Source: an uncultured Microbacteriaceae bacterium | GTDB taxonomy: Bacteria > Actinomycetota > Actinomycetes > Actinomycetales > Microbacteriaceae | Direction of reading: 5' to 3' | DNA length: 64,000 nucleotides | Assembly: GCA_947487835.1 (NCBI GenBank) | Contig: CANKXX010000001.1 | Span: 558,001-622,000, forward strand | Shown: piece after piece, positions 15,617-24,621 of the stretch | Layout of the letters: each line of letters begins with the position of its first letter | How positions within the stretch are numbered: the stretch's first letter is position 1 | Translations under genes and position numbers: made by a program | The notes under the pieces: generated by a model | Databases searched by the model: none | The model's input: only the letters and a program-made list of their open reading frames with translations | What the model was told of the DNA's origin: nothing

Positions 15617-17104
15617 ATGACACAGACCGCACCGATCTCCTCCCCGGACGTGGAGGACGGCCTTCAGCGCGAGCGCGCGACCGAGTCGCGCAACCGGCTC
15701 GTCATCTCGCTCCTGCTGGTGTCCGCGTTCGTCGTCATCCTCAACGAGACGATCATGGGTGTCGCCCTGCCGCGGCTCATGGACGACCTCGGGATCACCG
15801 CGACGGCCGGGCAGTGGCTCACCACCGCGTTCATGTTGACGATGGCCGTGGTCATCCCGATCACGGGCTTCCTGCTGCAGCGCTTCAACACCCGGCCGGT
15901 GTTCATGGCCGCGATGACGCTCTTCAGCACGGGAACGCTCCTCGCCGCGGTGTCGCCGGGCTTCGAGCTGCTGCTCGTCGGCCGCGTCGTGCAGGCGAGC
16001 GGCACCGCGATCATGATGCCGCTGCTCATGACGACCGTCATGACGCTCGTGCCGCCGGCCTCGCGCGGCCGCACGATGGGCAACATCTCCATCGTGATCT
16101 CCGTCGCGCCGGCCATCGGCCCCACCATCTCCGGCATCATCCTCAGCGTGCTCGACTGGCGCTGGATGTTCATCCTCGTGCTGCCGATCGCCGTCGGATC
16201 GCTGCTGCTCGGCATGGCCCGCATCACGAACGTGACGACCCCGCGCCGCACCCACTTCGACGTTCTGTCGGTCGTCCTGTCGGCCTTCGGCTTCGGCGGC
16301 CTGGTCTACGGGCTCAGCAACCTCGGCGAGGCCTCGGAGGGCGCGGGAGCGGCCGCCGGTTTCCTGCCGCTCGGCGTCGGCGTGCTCGCGCTCGTGCTCT
16401 TCGCGCTGCGTCAGCTGTCGCTGCAGCGTCGCGACGCGGCCCTGCTCGACCTGCGCACGTTCACGACGCGCACGTTCACGTTCGCGATCCTCATGCTCAC
16501 CATCAGCATGATGGCGCTGTTCGGCACCCTCATCCTGCTGCCCATCTACATGCAGACCGTCCTCGGTCTCGACCCGCTCAGCACGGGGCTCCTTCTGCTC
16601 CCGGGCGGCCTGCTCATGGGCCTGCTCGCGCCGTTCGTCGGCCGGGCGTACGACCGGTTCGGGCCGACCGGGCTGCTCATGACGGGCGCGTCGATCGTGA
16701 GCCTTGCGTTCTGGTTCATGACGATGCTCGACGAGCGCTCGCCGTTCTGGTGGCTGCTCGCCGCGCACATCGGCCTGAGCCTCGGCCTCGCCCTGCTGTT
16801 CACGCCGCTGTTCACCTCCGCCCTCGGCTCGCTGCGCCCGTCGTTGTACTCGCACGGCAGCGCCGTGGTCGGCACGGTGCAGCAGGTGGCGGCCGCGGCG
16901 GGCACGGCCCTGTTCGTCACGGTGATGTCCGCCCAGGCGGCGACGCTGACGGCCGGTGGCTCGTCGGAGCTCTCCGCGACCGCGGGCGGCATCCACATGG
17001 CCTTTGTCATCGGCGCGATCATCTCGTTGTTCGCCATCCCCGCCGCGTTCTTCATCCGTCGCACGGACGACCAGAACGCGCCGGAGGGCATGTCCGTCCA
17101 CTGA
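15617..17104 (+). CDS. MFS multidrug exporter, DHA2 family
   Basis: Integral membrane drug/H+ antiporter-type protein of 495 residues with about 14 predicted helices, the DHA2 topology (EmrB/LmrB-like). The first helix is followed by ETIMGVALPRLMDDLGI and GQWLTTAFMLTMAV. The antiporter motif C region is GPTISGIILSVLDWRWMFIL, close to the classic Gly/Pro kinked helix 5 and the W-R-W-x-F end. It starts with a non-conserved 25-residue tail. It is transcribed alone, divergent from the GyrI-like pseudogene, with a dyad in between that may control it. Its substrate is not predictable. Confidence 0.92.
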   Translation: MTQTAPISSPDVEDGLQRERATESRNRLVISLLLVSAFVVILNETIMGVALPRLMDDLGITATAGQWLTTAFMLTMAVVIPITGFLLQRFNTRPVFMAAMTLFSTGTLLAAVSPGFELLLVGRVVQASGTAIMMPLLMTTVMTLVPPASRGRTMGNISIVISVAPAIGPTISGIILSVLDWRWMFILVLPIAVGSLLLGMARITNVTTPRRTHFDVLSVVLSAFGFGGLVYGLSNLGEASEGAGAAAGFLPLGVGVLALVLFALRQLSLQRRDAALLDLRTFTTRTFTFAILMLTISMMALFGTLILLPIYMQTVLGLDPLSTGLLLLPGGLLMGLLAPFVGRAYDRFGPTGLLMTGASIVSLAFWFMTMLDERSPFWWLLAAHIGLSLGLALLFTPLFTSALGSLRPSLYSHGSAVVGTVQQVAAAAGTALFVTVMSAQAATLTAGGSSELSATAGGIHMAFVIGAIISLFAIPAAFFIRRTDDQNAPEGMSVH

Positions 17105-17293
17105 CGTCCGGCAGTTCCGGCACTCCAGGACCAGGACCCGGTCCGGGCGCGCCCGTCGCCCCCTCCCCCGCGCCGTCCCGTCGGCGTAGCGTCGGAGGCG
17201 ACGGGCCGCGGACGACCGTTCGGATCGCTGATGCGGCCCGCGCCCGGCGCTGTCGCGTCCGGGCCGGTTTTGACAACAGTGGAAGGACGAAAG

Positions 17294-17710
17294 ATGACGA
17301 CAGCCAGAGAAGTCATGTCGCAGGGGGTCGAGTGCGTCCGTGAGAACGAGACGCTCGTCGACGCCGCCCGGAAGATGCGCGACCTCGACGTCGGGGCCCT
17401 GCCGATCTGCGGCGAGGACAACCGGCTCAAGGGCATGCTGACCGATCGCGACATCGTGGTGAAGTGCCTCGCCGACGGCGGCGATCCCAGCACCGTGACC
17501 GCGGGGAGCCTCGGCGAGGGCAAGCCCGTGACCATCGGAGCGGACGACGACGTCACCGAGGCGCTCGAGACCATGAAGAAGCACCAGGTGCGCCGTCTTC
17601 CGGTGATCGACGGCCACGACCTCGTGGGCATCATCAGCCAGGCGGACATCGCGAACTCGCTCTCCGAGGGCGCCACCGGCGACCTCGTGCAGGAGATCTC
17701 CGAGGACTGA
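17294..17710 (+). CDS. Tandem CBS-domain protein
   Basis: Soluble protein of 138 residues made only of two CBS motifs, which form one Bateman module binding adenine nucleotides. CBS1 covers about residues 5-60 (VMSQGVECVRENETLVDAAR, then GMLTDRDIVVK). CBS2 runs from about 75 to 125 (VTIGADDDVTEALETM, then LVGIISQADIA). Stand-alone proteins of this shape include Hrp1 of Mycobacterium tuberculosis, a hypoxia-response protein; that relation is by architecture only. The start at 17294 has GGAAGGACGAAAG upstream. It is a single gene that ends where a repeat-rich intergenic stretch begins. Confidence 0.93.
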   Translation: MTTAREVMSQGVECVRENETLVDAARKMRDLDVGALPICGEDNRLKGMLTDRDIVVKCLADGGDPSTVTAGSLGEGKPVTIGADDDVTEALETMKKHQVRRLPVIDGHDLVGIISQADIANSLSEGATGDLVQEISED

Positions 17711-17867
17711 CCCGCACGCGCGCGGCGCCTCCGGGATCGACTCCTCGGGAATCGACCTCCCGGATTCGAACACGGGGCCGGGCGGGCCCGCCTCCGGGCG
17801 GACCGCCCGGCCCTGCCGCACGTGCTACGGCTGTCGGAGCTCCCTCGGTCACGGGATGGTCGACCAC

Positions 17868-17930
17868 GGTCCCTGAGCCTGTCGAAGGGACGAATGACGC
17901 GTCACGGCGCTTCGACAAGCTCAGCGACCG
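17868..17930. repeat. Pair of REP-like hairpin repeats
   Basis: One copy in the forward orientation (17868-17891, stem GTCCCT/AGGGAC) is followed by an inverted, partial copy (17908-17930, CTTCGACAAGCTCAGCGACC). They belong to a family found throughout the window. The 17711-18084 gap holds only these and the duplication that follows. Confidence 0.85.
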
Positions 17931-17940
17931 TATGGCTCAG

Positions 17941-18054
17941 CGACCGTATGGCTCAGGCAACCGTATGGCTCGGCGACCGCGAAGTTCCAGCGACCGTATG
18001 GCTCAGGCAACCGTATGGCTCGGCGACCGCGAAGTTCCAGCGACCGTATGGCTC
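17941..18054. repeat. Perfect 50-bp tandem duplication
   Basis: Bases 17941-17990 are repeated exactly at 17991-18040, and a further 14 bases restart a third copy. The unit contains several CCGTATGGCTC words, which also occur just before it from 17927. Zero mismatches imply a recent duplication. Confidence 0.95.
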
Positions 18055-18084
18055 TGCGGCCGCAGCGACACTCCGAGCGCGGGG

Positions 18085-18348
18085 TCAGCGGCCGTCGGGG
18101 TAGGTGGTCGCGCCGGCGGTCTGCATCGAACGGTGGGCCTGCGCCTCGGTGAGCTTGGTCGCGCCGCCGCAGTTCGAGCACTCCACGAAATACGACTTCG
18201 AGAACGAGAAGAGCGGCACGAAGAACAGCGTGAACTTGTTCGTCTTCTTGAAGACGCGCTGGGCGACCGTCTGCCCGCAGTAATCGCACCGAAAGGTGAC
18301 GATCACGAGGAGGGCGAGGGCGGGGCGGGTGCCGAAGAGGAGGAACAC
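18085..18348 (-). CDS. Zinc-ribbon protein
   Basis: Small protein of 87 residues with a four-Cys zinc ribbon: CDYCG and, about 32 residues later, CSNCG. Between them is the conserved hydrophobic run NKFTLFFVPLFSFSKSYFVE, typical of a family common in Microbacteriaceae. The N-terminus FLLFGTRPALALLVIVTF is hydrophobic. GTG 18348 is chosen because homologues begin with a FLLFG-like sequence; an upstream frame to 18414 is open but adds atypical residues. It is divergent from the DUF4062-STAND gene, with under 100 bases between the starts. The function is unknown. Confidence 0.75.
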   Translation of the reverse strand: MFLLFGTRPALALLVIVTFRCDYCGQTVAQRVFKKTNKFTLFFVPLFSFSKSYFVECSNCGGATKLTEAQAHRSMQTAGATTYPDGR

Positions 18349-18439
18349 ACCATCGAGCGTAGGCTTCCGGGGTGAACAGTGCGCGGCAGGATTCCCCGGG
18401 CGCTGGACCCGCAACCCCCGGTCCTAACACACTGTGGGG

Positions 18440-21190
18440 ATGACCCGATCGACGGGCGGCATCCGAACGCCCGATCAGCGGCTCCGCGTGTTCGTGAGCT
18501 CCACCCTGAAAGAGCTCGCGCCAGAGCGGAGGAGCGCGCGCACCGCCATCGAGCGACTGCGGCTCGCGCCGGTGATGTTCGAGCTCGGCGCCCGGCCGCA
18601 TCCACCACGGGAGCTCTACCGGGCGTACCTGGAGCAGAGCGACGTCTTCGTCGGGCTCTACTGGGAGCGCTACGGCTGGGTCGCCCCGGGCGAGGAGGTG
18701 TCGGGCCTGGAGGACGAGTACATCCTCTCCCCCGCCGACATGCCGAAGCTGATCTACATCAAGGAGCCGGCGGACGGACGTGAGCCCCGCCTGACGGATC
18801 TGCTCGGCCGCGTGCGCAACGACGACAGCGCCTCGTACAAGGCGTTCAGCACGGCGGAGGAGCTGGCCGACCTGATCGAGGCCGACCTCGCCACGCTGCT
18901 GGCCGAGCGCTTCGACCAGAGCCGGGTGCAGGCGCCCCCGCCCCCTCCGCAGGAGCAGCCCGCCCTGCTGCCCGATCCGGAGACGGGTCCGCTGCCCGCG
19001 CCGCTCACCGAGCTGATCGGCCGTTCCGACGAGCTGGCCGCCGCCGAGGAGCTGCTCCGACGGGACTCCGTGCGGCTGATCACGCTCACCGGTCCGGGCG
19101 GAATCGGCAAGAGCAGGCTCGCCATCGACCTCGCCGGCCGGATGACCGACGCCTTCCCCGGCGGCGTCGCCTTCATCGACCTCTCTGCCGTGCGGGACCC
19201 GGCCCTGGTGACCGCGGCCGTGGCCCAGGGGCTCGGCGTGCGCGACACCGGCGTCGGCACGCTCGACGAGAAGCTGCTGATGGCGCTGCGCGGCCGGCGG
19301 ATGCTGCTCGTCCTCGACAACTTCGAGCAGGTCCTCGCCGCGGGGCCGCGACTCCCCGCCCTGTTGACCGCGTCGCCCGGGCTGAAGATGGTCGTCACGA
19401 GCCGCAGCCTGCTCCGGGTGTCCGGTGAGCACGCCTTCGAGGTCGGACCGCTCGCGCTGCCGGAGGACCGTGCCCGGCTCTCGCACGCCGAGGCCCTGCG
19501 GTTCCCCGCCGTTCAGCTCTTCGTCGAGCGCGCGCGGGCCGTGAAGCCGGACTTCGAGCTGACGCCGGAGAACGTCGGCGCGGTGGCGCGCATCTGCCTC
19601 GCCCTCGACGGCGTGCCGCTCGCCCTCGAGCTCGCCGCCGCGCGCATCCGGCTGCTGCCGCCCGCCGCCATGCTCGCGCGGCTGGACCGGCAGCTGCCGC
19701 TGCTGGCCGGCGGCGCGCGCGACCTGCCCGCCCGCCAGCGCACCCTGCGCGGCACGATCGAGTGGAGCACCGACCTGCTCACGGAGTCGGAGCGCACGCT
19801 GCTCGCCCAGCTCGGCGTGTTCGCCGGCGACTTCTCGCTGGATGCTGCCGAGTCGGTGTCGCACGCTGCGGCCCCGCTCGGCGACGCCGACGTGTTCACC
19901 GACCTCGCCACGCTCGTCGACAGCAGCCTCGTTCGGCAGCACGACCGCGGCGACCTGCCCTACTTCTCGATGCTCGAGACCGTGCGCGAGTACGCGCGGG
20001 AGCAGCTCGCGGCGGGCGGCGGCCTCGATGGCCTCCGCGATGCGCACGCCCGGTACTACGTGCAGCTGGGCGCCCGCGCCGAGGCCGAGCTGAGGGGGCC
20101 GCTGCAGCGGGAGTGGGTGAACCGGCTCGCGACCGAGCGGGACAACCTGCGCGCCGCCGTGCGCTTCCTCCTCGACGAGCGGCGATGGGTCGAGGCGGCC
20201 GACTTCGCCTGGTCGCTCTACATGTACTGGTGGGTCGGCGGGCACCTCGGCGAGGTGCGCGACTGGATGGAGGAGCCCCTGTCCTCCGGCGACGAGCTGC
20301 CGGATCGCACCCGCGCCATCGCGCTCTACTTCACCCGGGCCATCACGTTCTGGTTGGAGCCGGACGAGTTCGTCGTGCCGGGCCTCACCGAGAGCGCCGA
20401 GCTCTTCCGGGCGAGCGGCGACGCGGGCGGCGAGGCGCTCGCCGACGTGTCCCTCGCCCTCGCGCTGGTCTCCGCGGCGACGCCCGACCAGAACACCGCG
20501 GAGGACGTGCTGGAGTCCGCGCTGACCCTGGTCCGCTCGGCCGGCGACCGTTGGGGCGACGCCATGGTGGTCGTGACCCTGGGCCGGCTCGCCATCCTGC
20601 AGCAGAAGGTGCAGCGCGCGCTGAACCGCTTCGAGGAGAGCCTCGCGCTGGCCCGCCAGGAGAACGACGACCTGGGCACGACCATCGCGCTGCACCACCT
20701 CGGCTGGGCGCAGCTGCTGCTCAAGGACGCCGCGAGTGCGGGGGGCTCGTTCGAGCAGAGCCTGCGACTTTCGCTGCGCCTGCGGCACGCCGACGGGATC
20801 GCCTACGGGCTGGAGGGCCTCGTCGCCATTGCGGCGGTCTCCGGTGACCTCGAGCGGGCGGGGCGCCTGCTGGGCGCGTCGCAGGCCCTGCGGGAGCAGA
20901 CCGGCCTCTACAACGCCCCGACGTTCTCCTTCCACGAGCAGCTGCTCGGCCCCGCGCTCGCCGGCGAGTTCGCGCCGATCCTGCAGGCCGCCCGCGCGGC
21001 GGGTCGCGGCATGTCGCAGGACGAGGCCGTCGCCCTCGCCCTCGAGGTGGCCGCGTCCGCGGCCCTGTCGCAGCCGAGTGGGGCGACGGATCAGGATGCG
21101 ACAGCGTCGGATGCCGTTCCTGCGGCGGCGGCACCGGCGTCCGGAGCGGAGCGCACGGGACCGGCGCTCGGCGAGGCGGCGGACCGATGA
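18440..21190 (+). CDS. DUF4062-STAND NTPase-TPR protein
   Basis: Large cytosolic protein of 916 residues. Domain 1 (about residues 14-110) is DUF4062, seen as [17 protein letters not shown] and [12 protein letters not shown], a TIR-like module placed at the front of NLR-type proteins. Domain 2 is a STAND/NB-ARC ATPase: Walker [13 protein letters not shown] (near 217), Walker [12 protein letters not shown] (near 290), [10 protein letters not shown] as sensor, and the [16 protein letters not shown] motif with a winged-helix after it. Domain 3 is about 400 residues of TPR helices, with the ending [14 protein letters not shown] known from LuxR/AfsR-type ATPases. There is no helix-turn-helix. ATG 18440 is used; GTG 18434 is equally possible. 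The stop overlaps the membrane-protein start (ATGA), so they are coupled. A role in signal-triggered response or defence is inference from the architecture. Confidence 0.85.
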   Translation: MTRSTGGIRTPDQRLRVFVSSTLKELAPERRSARTAIERLRLAPVMFELGARPHPPRELYRAYLEQSDVFVGLYWERYGWVAPGEEVSGLEDEYILSPADMPKLIYIKEPADGREPRLTDLLGRVRNDDSASYKAFSTAEELADLIEADLATLLAERFDQSRVQAPPPPPQEQPALLPDPETGPLPAPLTELIGRSDELAAAEELLRRDSVRLITLTGPGGIGKSRLAIDLAGRMTDAFPGGVAFIDLSAVRDPALVTAAVAQGLGVRDTGVGTLDEKLLMALRGRRMLLVLDNFEQVLAAGPRLPALLTASPGLKMVVTSRSLLRVSGEHAFEVGPLALPEDRARLSHAEALRFPAVQLFVERARAVKPDFELTPENVGAVARICLALDGVPLALELAAARIRLLPPAAMLARLDRQLPLLAGGARDLPARQRTLRGTIEWSTDLLTESERTLLAQLGVFAGDFSLDAAESVSHAAAPLGDADVFTDLATLVDSSLVRQHDRGDLPYFSMLETVREYAREQLAAGGGLDGLRDAHARYYVQLGARAEAELRGPLQREWVNRLATERDNLRAAVRFLLDERRWVEAADFAWSLYMYWWVGGHLGEVRDWMEEPLSSGDELPDRTRAIALYFTRAITFWLEPDEFVVPGLTESAELFRASGDAGGEALADVSLALALVSAATPDQNTAEDVLESALTLVRSAGDRWGDAMVVVTLGRLAILQQKVQRALNRFEESLALARQENDDLGTTIALHHLGWAQLLLKDAASAGGSFEQSLRLSLRLRHADGIAYGLEGLVAIAAVSGDLERAGRLLGASQALREQTGLYNAPTFSFHEQLLGPALAGEFAPILQAARAAGRGMSQDEAVALALEVAASAALSQPSGATDQDATASDAVPAAAAPASGAERTGPALGEAADR

Positions 21191-22041
21191 GCGAGCCGGG
21201 TGCCGTCCGGCCGTACACGCGGGGGCTCTCCCTCGTCATCATCCCGTTCCTCGTGGTGGCGAGCGTGCTGCTCTACGTGCTCCCGTTCGCGACGGAGCAG
21301 CTCTTCGCCTGGACGATCGAACCGCCGATCACCGCGATGTTCCTCGCCTCGGCATACCTCGGCGGCATCTGGTTCTTCGTGCAGGCGGTGCGCCAGCCCC
21401 TGTGGCACCGGGTGAAGTACGGCTTCCCGCCCGTCGTGCTGTTCGCGGCGCTGCTCGGCGTGGCGACCCTGCTGCATCTCGACCGGTTCCACGCCGGGCA
21501 CATCTCGTTCCTCACCTGGCTGACGCTGTACGCGACGACGCCGTTCCTTGCGCTCGCCGCGCTCGTGCTGAACCGTCCCGCGGACGACGGCGCCGCCGAG
21601 GAGCCCGACTTCCGCATCCCGCGGGCGCCGCGCGTGCTGCTGGCGGTGCTCGGCATCGTGTCGCTGGGCACGGGACTCGTGATCTTCGCGGTGCCGCAGG
21701 CCGGCATCGACGTCTGGCCGTGGACGCTCACCCCGCTGACGGCGCGGGTGGTCGGTGCCATCCTCACGCTGCCCGGCATGGTGAACCTGTGGCTGCTGCT
21801 CGACTACCGGTGGTCGTCGTTCCGCTGGATGTTCCAGGCGCAGCTCTTCAGCCTGGTCTTCCTCGTCTCCGCCCTGGCGATCGGCGGCGGCGCGCTCGAC
21901 TGGTCCCGCCCCTCCGCGCCGCTGCTGGTCGGCGGGCTGATCGCGTCGCTCGCCGCCTACGCCGCCTTCTACGCCTACTGCGAGCGCGGAACACGCCGGG
22001 CCCGGGTGGGGCTCCCTCACGAGGCGGACGCGCACCCCTAG
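21187..22041 (+). CDS. Multi-pass membrane protein coupled to the STAND gene
   Basis: Integral membrane protein of 284 residues with seven or eight hydrophobic segments, for example [36 protein letters not shown] and [18 protein letters not shown]. Between helices 4 and 5 lies an acidic loop ([10 protein letters not shown]). The family is not recognised by me. Similar unnamed multi-pass proteins exist widely in actinomycetes. The ATG overlaps the stop of the STAND gene (ATGA), so both are likely made in linked amounts; it may be the membrane effector or partner of that protein, or simply share transcription. Confidence 0.8.
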   Translation: MSEPGAVRPYTRGLSLVIIPFLVVASVLLYVLPFATEQLFAWTIEPPITAMFLASAYLGGIWFFVQAVRQPLWHRVKYGFPPVVLFAALLGVATLLHLDRFHAGHISFLTWLTLYATTPFLALAALVLNRPADDGAAEEPDFRIPRAPRVLLAVLGIVSLGTGLVIFAVPQAGIDVWPWTLTPLTARVVGAILTLPGMVNLWLLLDYRWSSFRWMFQAQLFSLVFLVSALAIGGGALDWSRPSAPLLVGGLIASLAAYAAFYAYCERGTRRARVGLPHEADAHP

Positions 22042-22044
22042 ACT
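22039..22044 (+). promoter_or_regulatory. Candidate -10 box before the DUF1761 gene
   Basis: TAGACT starts at the TAG stop of the preceding gene. It would give a leader of about 45 bases for the gene at 22098. Confidence 0.35.
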
Positions 22045-22097
22045 TCCGCGACAGCGGTTAGGCAGCGGCCGATCCGCACCAGCGCAAGGAGGACGTC

Positions 22098-22517
22098 ATG
22101 GTTCCCGACATCAACTACGGGGCGGTGGTTCTCGCCACTCTGTCGAGCATGATCGTCGGCTCGATCTGGTACACCCCGAAGGTCTTCGGGAACTACTGGA
22201 TGCGCGTCACCGGCGTCCGGCCGTCCGGGGACGCGAGGAACGCGGTGCGGCCCATCCTCGTGACGCTCGTCGTGAGTTTCGTCACGGCGTGGGTGCTCGC
22301 CGGGGCGGTCTTCATCGCCTGGCAGTTCTATGGTGGCTCGTTCCTCGCGAACGCGGTGGTGACGGGGATCCTGCTGTGGGCCGGCTTCACCGCGGCGCGC
22401 TTCGTGACCCACGACGCCTTCGACCGCAGGCCCACCGGCCTCACCGTGCTCAACGTCGCGCACGAGTTCGTGACGCTGCTGGTCATGGCGATCATCATCG
22501 GGGTCTGGCCGGCCTGA
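22098..22517 (+). CDS. DUF1761 membrane protein
   Basis: Small integral membrane protein of 139 residues with four predicted helices. Family traits are MIVGSIWYTPKVFGNYWM after the first helix and LLWAGFTAARFVTHDAFDRR before the third, ending with LVMAIIIGVWPA. DUF1761 proteins are widespread and uncharacterised. The ribosome site is CAAGGAGGACGTC just before ATG 22098, a strong match. It is likely monocistronic, followed 104 bases later by the YCII gene. Confidence 0.9.
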   Translation: MVPDINYGAVVLATLSSMIVGSIWYTPKVFGNYWMRVTGVRPSGDARNAVRPILVTLVVSFVTAWVLAGAVFIAWQFYGGSFLANAVVTGILLWAGFTAARFVTHDAFDRRPTGLTVLNVAHEFVTLLVMAIIIGVWPA

Positions 22518-22620
22518 TCCCGTGGCCGGATCTCGTGACAGGAATCTCGCCGGCGGTGTCGATCGGCGGCCGGGTCGATCGTCATAGGTGCATCAGATCC
22601 TCCTGACGGAAAGGAACACC

Positions 22621-22998
22621 ATGCGATACGCACTGCTGCTCAACTACCCCGAGGCCGGCGACGTCGGGCTGAGCGATGACGACCTGGCGGCCGGCCGCGC
22701 CGCCTTCGACGAGTACCTGAAGGCGCTCAACGCCGCGGGGGTGTTCGTCTCGACCGAGATCCTGCAGCCGGTCGCGGTCTCCACCACCGTGACGACCCGC
22801 GACGGCGAGCTGCTCATCCAGGACGGGCCGTTCGCCGACACGAAGGAGAAGCTCGGCGGCGTTTTCGTGATCGAGGTGCCCGACCTCGACCAGGCGCTGT
22901 CCTGGGCCGAGCGGTGCCCCGCGTCCCAGTACGGCGTGGTCGAGGTGCGACCGGTCGCCGTGACCGCGCGGGGCGGCGAGTGGATCACCCCGAGCTGA
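22621..22998 (+). CDS. YCII-related (DGPF) domain protein
   Basis: Protein of 125 residues with the YCII/DGPF fold, a dimeric ferredoxin-like barrel. The name-giving motif is IQDGPFADTKEKLGG. These proteins are almost always encoded with an ECF sigma factor, as here: the sigma gene starts inside its last codons. Their function is not settled; an enzymatic or sensory role is discussed. ATG 22621 has GAAAGGAACACC upstream. The overlap of 19 bases with the sigma gene suggests translational coupling. Confidence 0.92.
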   Translation: MRYALLLNYPEAGDVGLSDDDLAAGRAAFDEYLKALNAAGVFVSTEILQPVAVSTTVTTRDGELLIQDGPFADTKEKLGGVFVIEVPDLDQALSWAERCPASQYGVVEVRPVAVTARGGEWITPS

Positions 22999-24326
22999 GC
23001 GACGCGGGGGCGCGGTCGAGGGCCGAGGCGGCGGCCCGCGCGTCCTACGGGCGGCTGGTCGCCCTGCTCGCCGCGCCGACCGGCGACATCGCGCTCGCCG
23101 AGGACGCCCTCGGCGACGCGTTCGAGGCCGCGCTCACCACCTGGCCGGGCTCCGGCGTCCCGGCGAACCCGGAGGCCTGGCTGCTGACGGTCGCGCGCAA
23201 CCGCCAGCGCGACGCCTGGAAGTCCGCCGCGACCCGCACGTCGACCCCGCTCGACGCAGTCCGCGAGCTCGACGACGGCACCCACGGAACGGACGAGGAC
23301 ATGATCGGCGCCATCCCGGACAAGCGGCTCGCGCTGCTGTTCGTCTGCGCGCACCCGGCGATCGACCCGGGCGTGCGGACGGCGCTCATGCTGCAGACCG
23401 TGCTCGGCTTCGAGGCCGCCCAGATCGCGACGGCGTTCGCGGTGCCGGCACCGGCGATGGCGCAGCGGCTGGTGCGGGCCAAGCGGCGCATCCGCGACGC
23501 CCGCATCCCCTTCACCGTGCCGGACGCCGACGTGATGCCGCAGCGGCTGCCCGCCGTGCTCGAGGCCGTCTACGGGTGCTTCGCCATTGGGTCGGCCACA
23601 ACCTCGGGCGCGGGGGTGGGGGCGGGCGCCGGTGCGGGAGCGGGTACGGGCGCGGGACCCCGTGCGGGCGCGGGACCCCGTGCGGGCGCGGGAGCCGACA
23701 CAGGCACGGGCGTCGCCGATCCGGACTCCCTGGCGGGCGAGGCCCTCTACCTGGCCGAGACGCTGGCCGCCCTGTTGCCGGGCGAGCCGGAGGCGGCCGG
23801 GCTGGCCGCGCTGATCTGCCTGTCGCAGGCCAGGGCCGCCGGCCGGCGGAACCGGGAGGGCGCGTTCGTGCCCCTCGACGAGCAGGACCCCGCGCGGTGG
23901 GACGGCGCCTTGATCGCCCGCGGCGAGGCGCACCTCCGCCACGCGTCCTCCCTCGGGCGCATCGGGCGGTACCAGCTGGAGGCGGCGATTCAATCCGTGC
24001 ACTGCGAGCGGCGCGTCACCGGCGCGGTCGACCGCCGGGCGATCCGCACGCTGCACGAGGCGCTCGCCCGCATCGCGCCCACCCTCGGCGCGCTCGTCTC
24101 GCTCGCGGCCGTGATCGGCGAGCTGGACGGTCCCGAGGCCGGCCTCGCCGCCCTCGACCGCATCGACGCGGCCGCCGCCGAGCGCTTCCAGCCCGCCTGG
24201 GCGACGCGGGCCCACCTGCTCGCCCAGGCGGGGCGCCGGGAGGACGCGGCCGCCGCCTACGACCGCGCGATCGCCCTTACGACCGACCCTGCGGTCCGCT
24301 CCTACCTGGCCGACCGCCGCGGCTGA
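22980..24326 (+). CDS. RNA polymerase ECF sigma factor, ECF42-like, with DUF6596 region
   Basis: Sigma factor of 448 residues from GTG 22980. Sigma2 spans about residues 15-85 (APTGDIALAEDALGDAFEA, then PEAWLLTVARNRQRDAWKS). Sigma4 spans about 125-175 (LLFVCAHPAIDPGVRTALML, then RLVRAKRRIRDA). A long helical C-terminal domain (DUF6596/TPR-like; LYLAETLAALLPGEPEAAGL) replaces an anti-sigma factor, as in ECF42 groups that pair with DGPF proteins. Between about residues 200 and 245 sits a Gly/Ala/Thr-rich insertion (GAGAGAGAGTGAGPRAGAG) encoded by short GC repeats, probably a replication-slippage expansion in a linker. The start codon lies within the YCII gene, so expression is probably coupled. 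Confidence 0.88.
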   Translation: MDHPELSDAGARSRAEAAARASYGRLVALLAAPTGDIALAEDALGDAFEAALTTWPGSGVPANPEAWLLTVARNRQRDAWKSAATRTSTPLDAVRELDDGTHGTDEDMIGAIPDKRLALLFVCAHPAIDPGVRTALMLQTVLGFEAAQIATAFAVPAPAMAQRLVRAKRRIRDARIPFTVPDADVMPQRLPAVLEAVYGCFAIGSATTSGAGVGAGAGAGAGTGAGPRAGAGPRAGAGADTGTGVADPDSLAGEALYLAETLAALLPGEPEAAGLAALICLSQARAAGRRNREGAFVPLDEQDPARWDGALIARGEAHLRHASSLGRIGRYQLEAAIQSVHCERRVTGAVDRRAIRTLHEALARIAPTLGALVSLAAVIGELDGPEAGLAALDRIDAAAAERFQPAWATRAHLLAQAGRREDAAAAYDRAIALTTDPAVRSYLADRRG

Positions 24327-24354
24327 GGGATCCGGCTCCCCCGGATGCGGAGCG

Positions 24355-24486
24355 TCCCTTCGACAGGCTCAGGGACCGTATGGGCCGCCACCCCCAAGGG
24401 CTGTTGCGTCCCTTCGACGGGCTCAGGGGACCGTGACGACCGGCTCCCACAGGCCCGTTGCGCCCCTTCGACAGGCTCGGGGACCC
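24355..24486. repeat. Cluster of three REP-like hairpins
   Basis: Copies at 24355-24378, 24409-24432 and 24462-24486, all in the same (CTTCGACAGGCTC) orientation, fill the gap between the sigma factor and the GH43 gene. No promoter or gene is seen in 24327-24600 apart from these. Confidence 0.85.
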
Positions 24487-24621
24487 GTATGGGCCGCTTC
24501 CCCCAGGCCCGTCGCGACGCGTCGGGGGGCTTTCCGGCGTAGCGTCAGCCGGGAGGCCGACGCGGCCCGCCCCGGACCGGAGGCGAGCGTCGACCCACAC
24601 CCTGCGATGAAGGAGCGTGTG

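Noticed and set aside
15041-17821. A 926-residue minus-strand frame opposite the MFS exporter and CBS gene
   Set aside because: Low-complexity product; only its last 117 residues belong to the GyrI-like gene, and the rest is shadow.
17921-20935. A 1004-residue minus-strand frame opposite the STAND gene
   Set aside because: Composition of an antisense shadow; the STAND protein has clear domains on the other strand.
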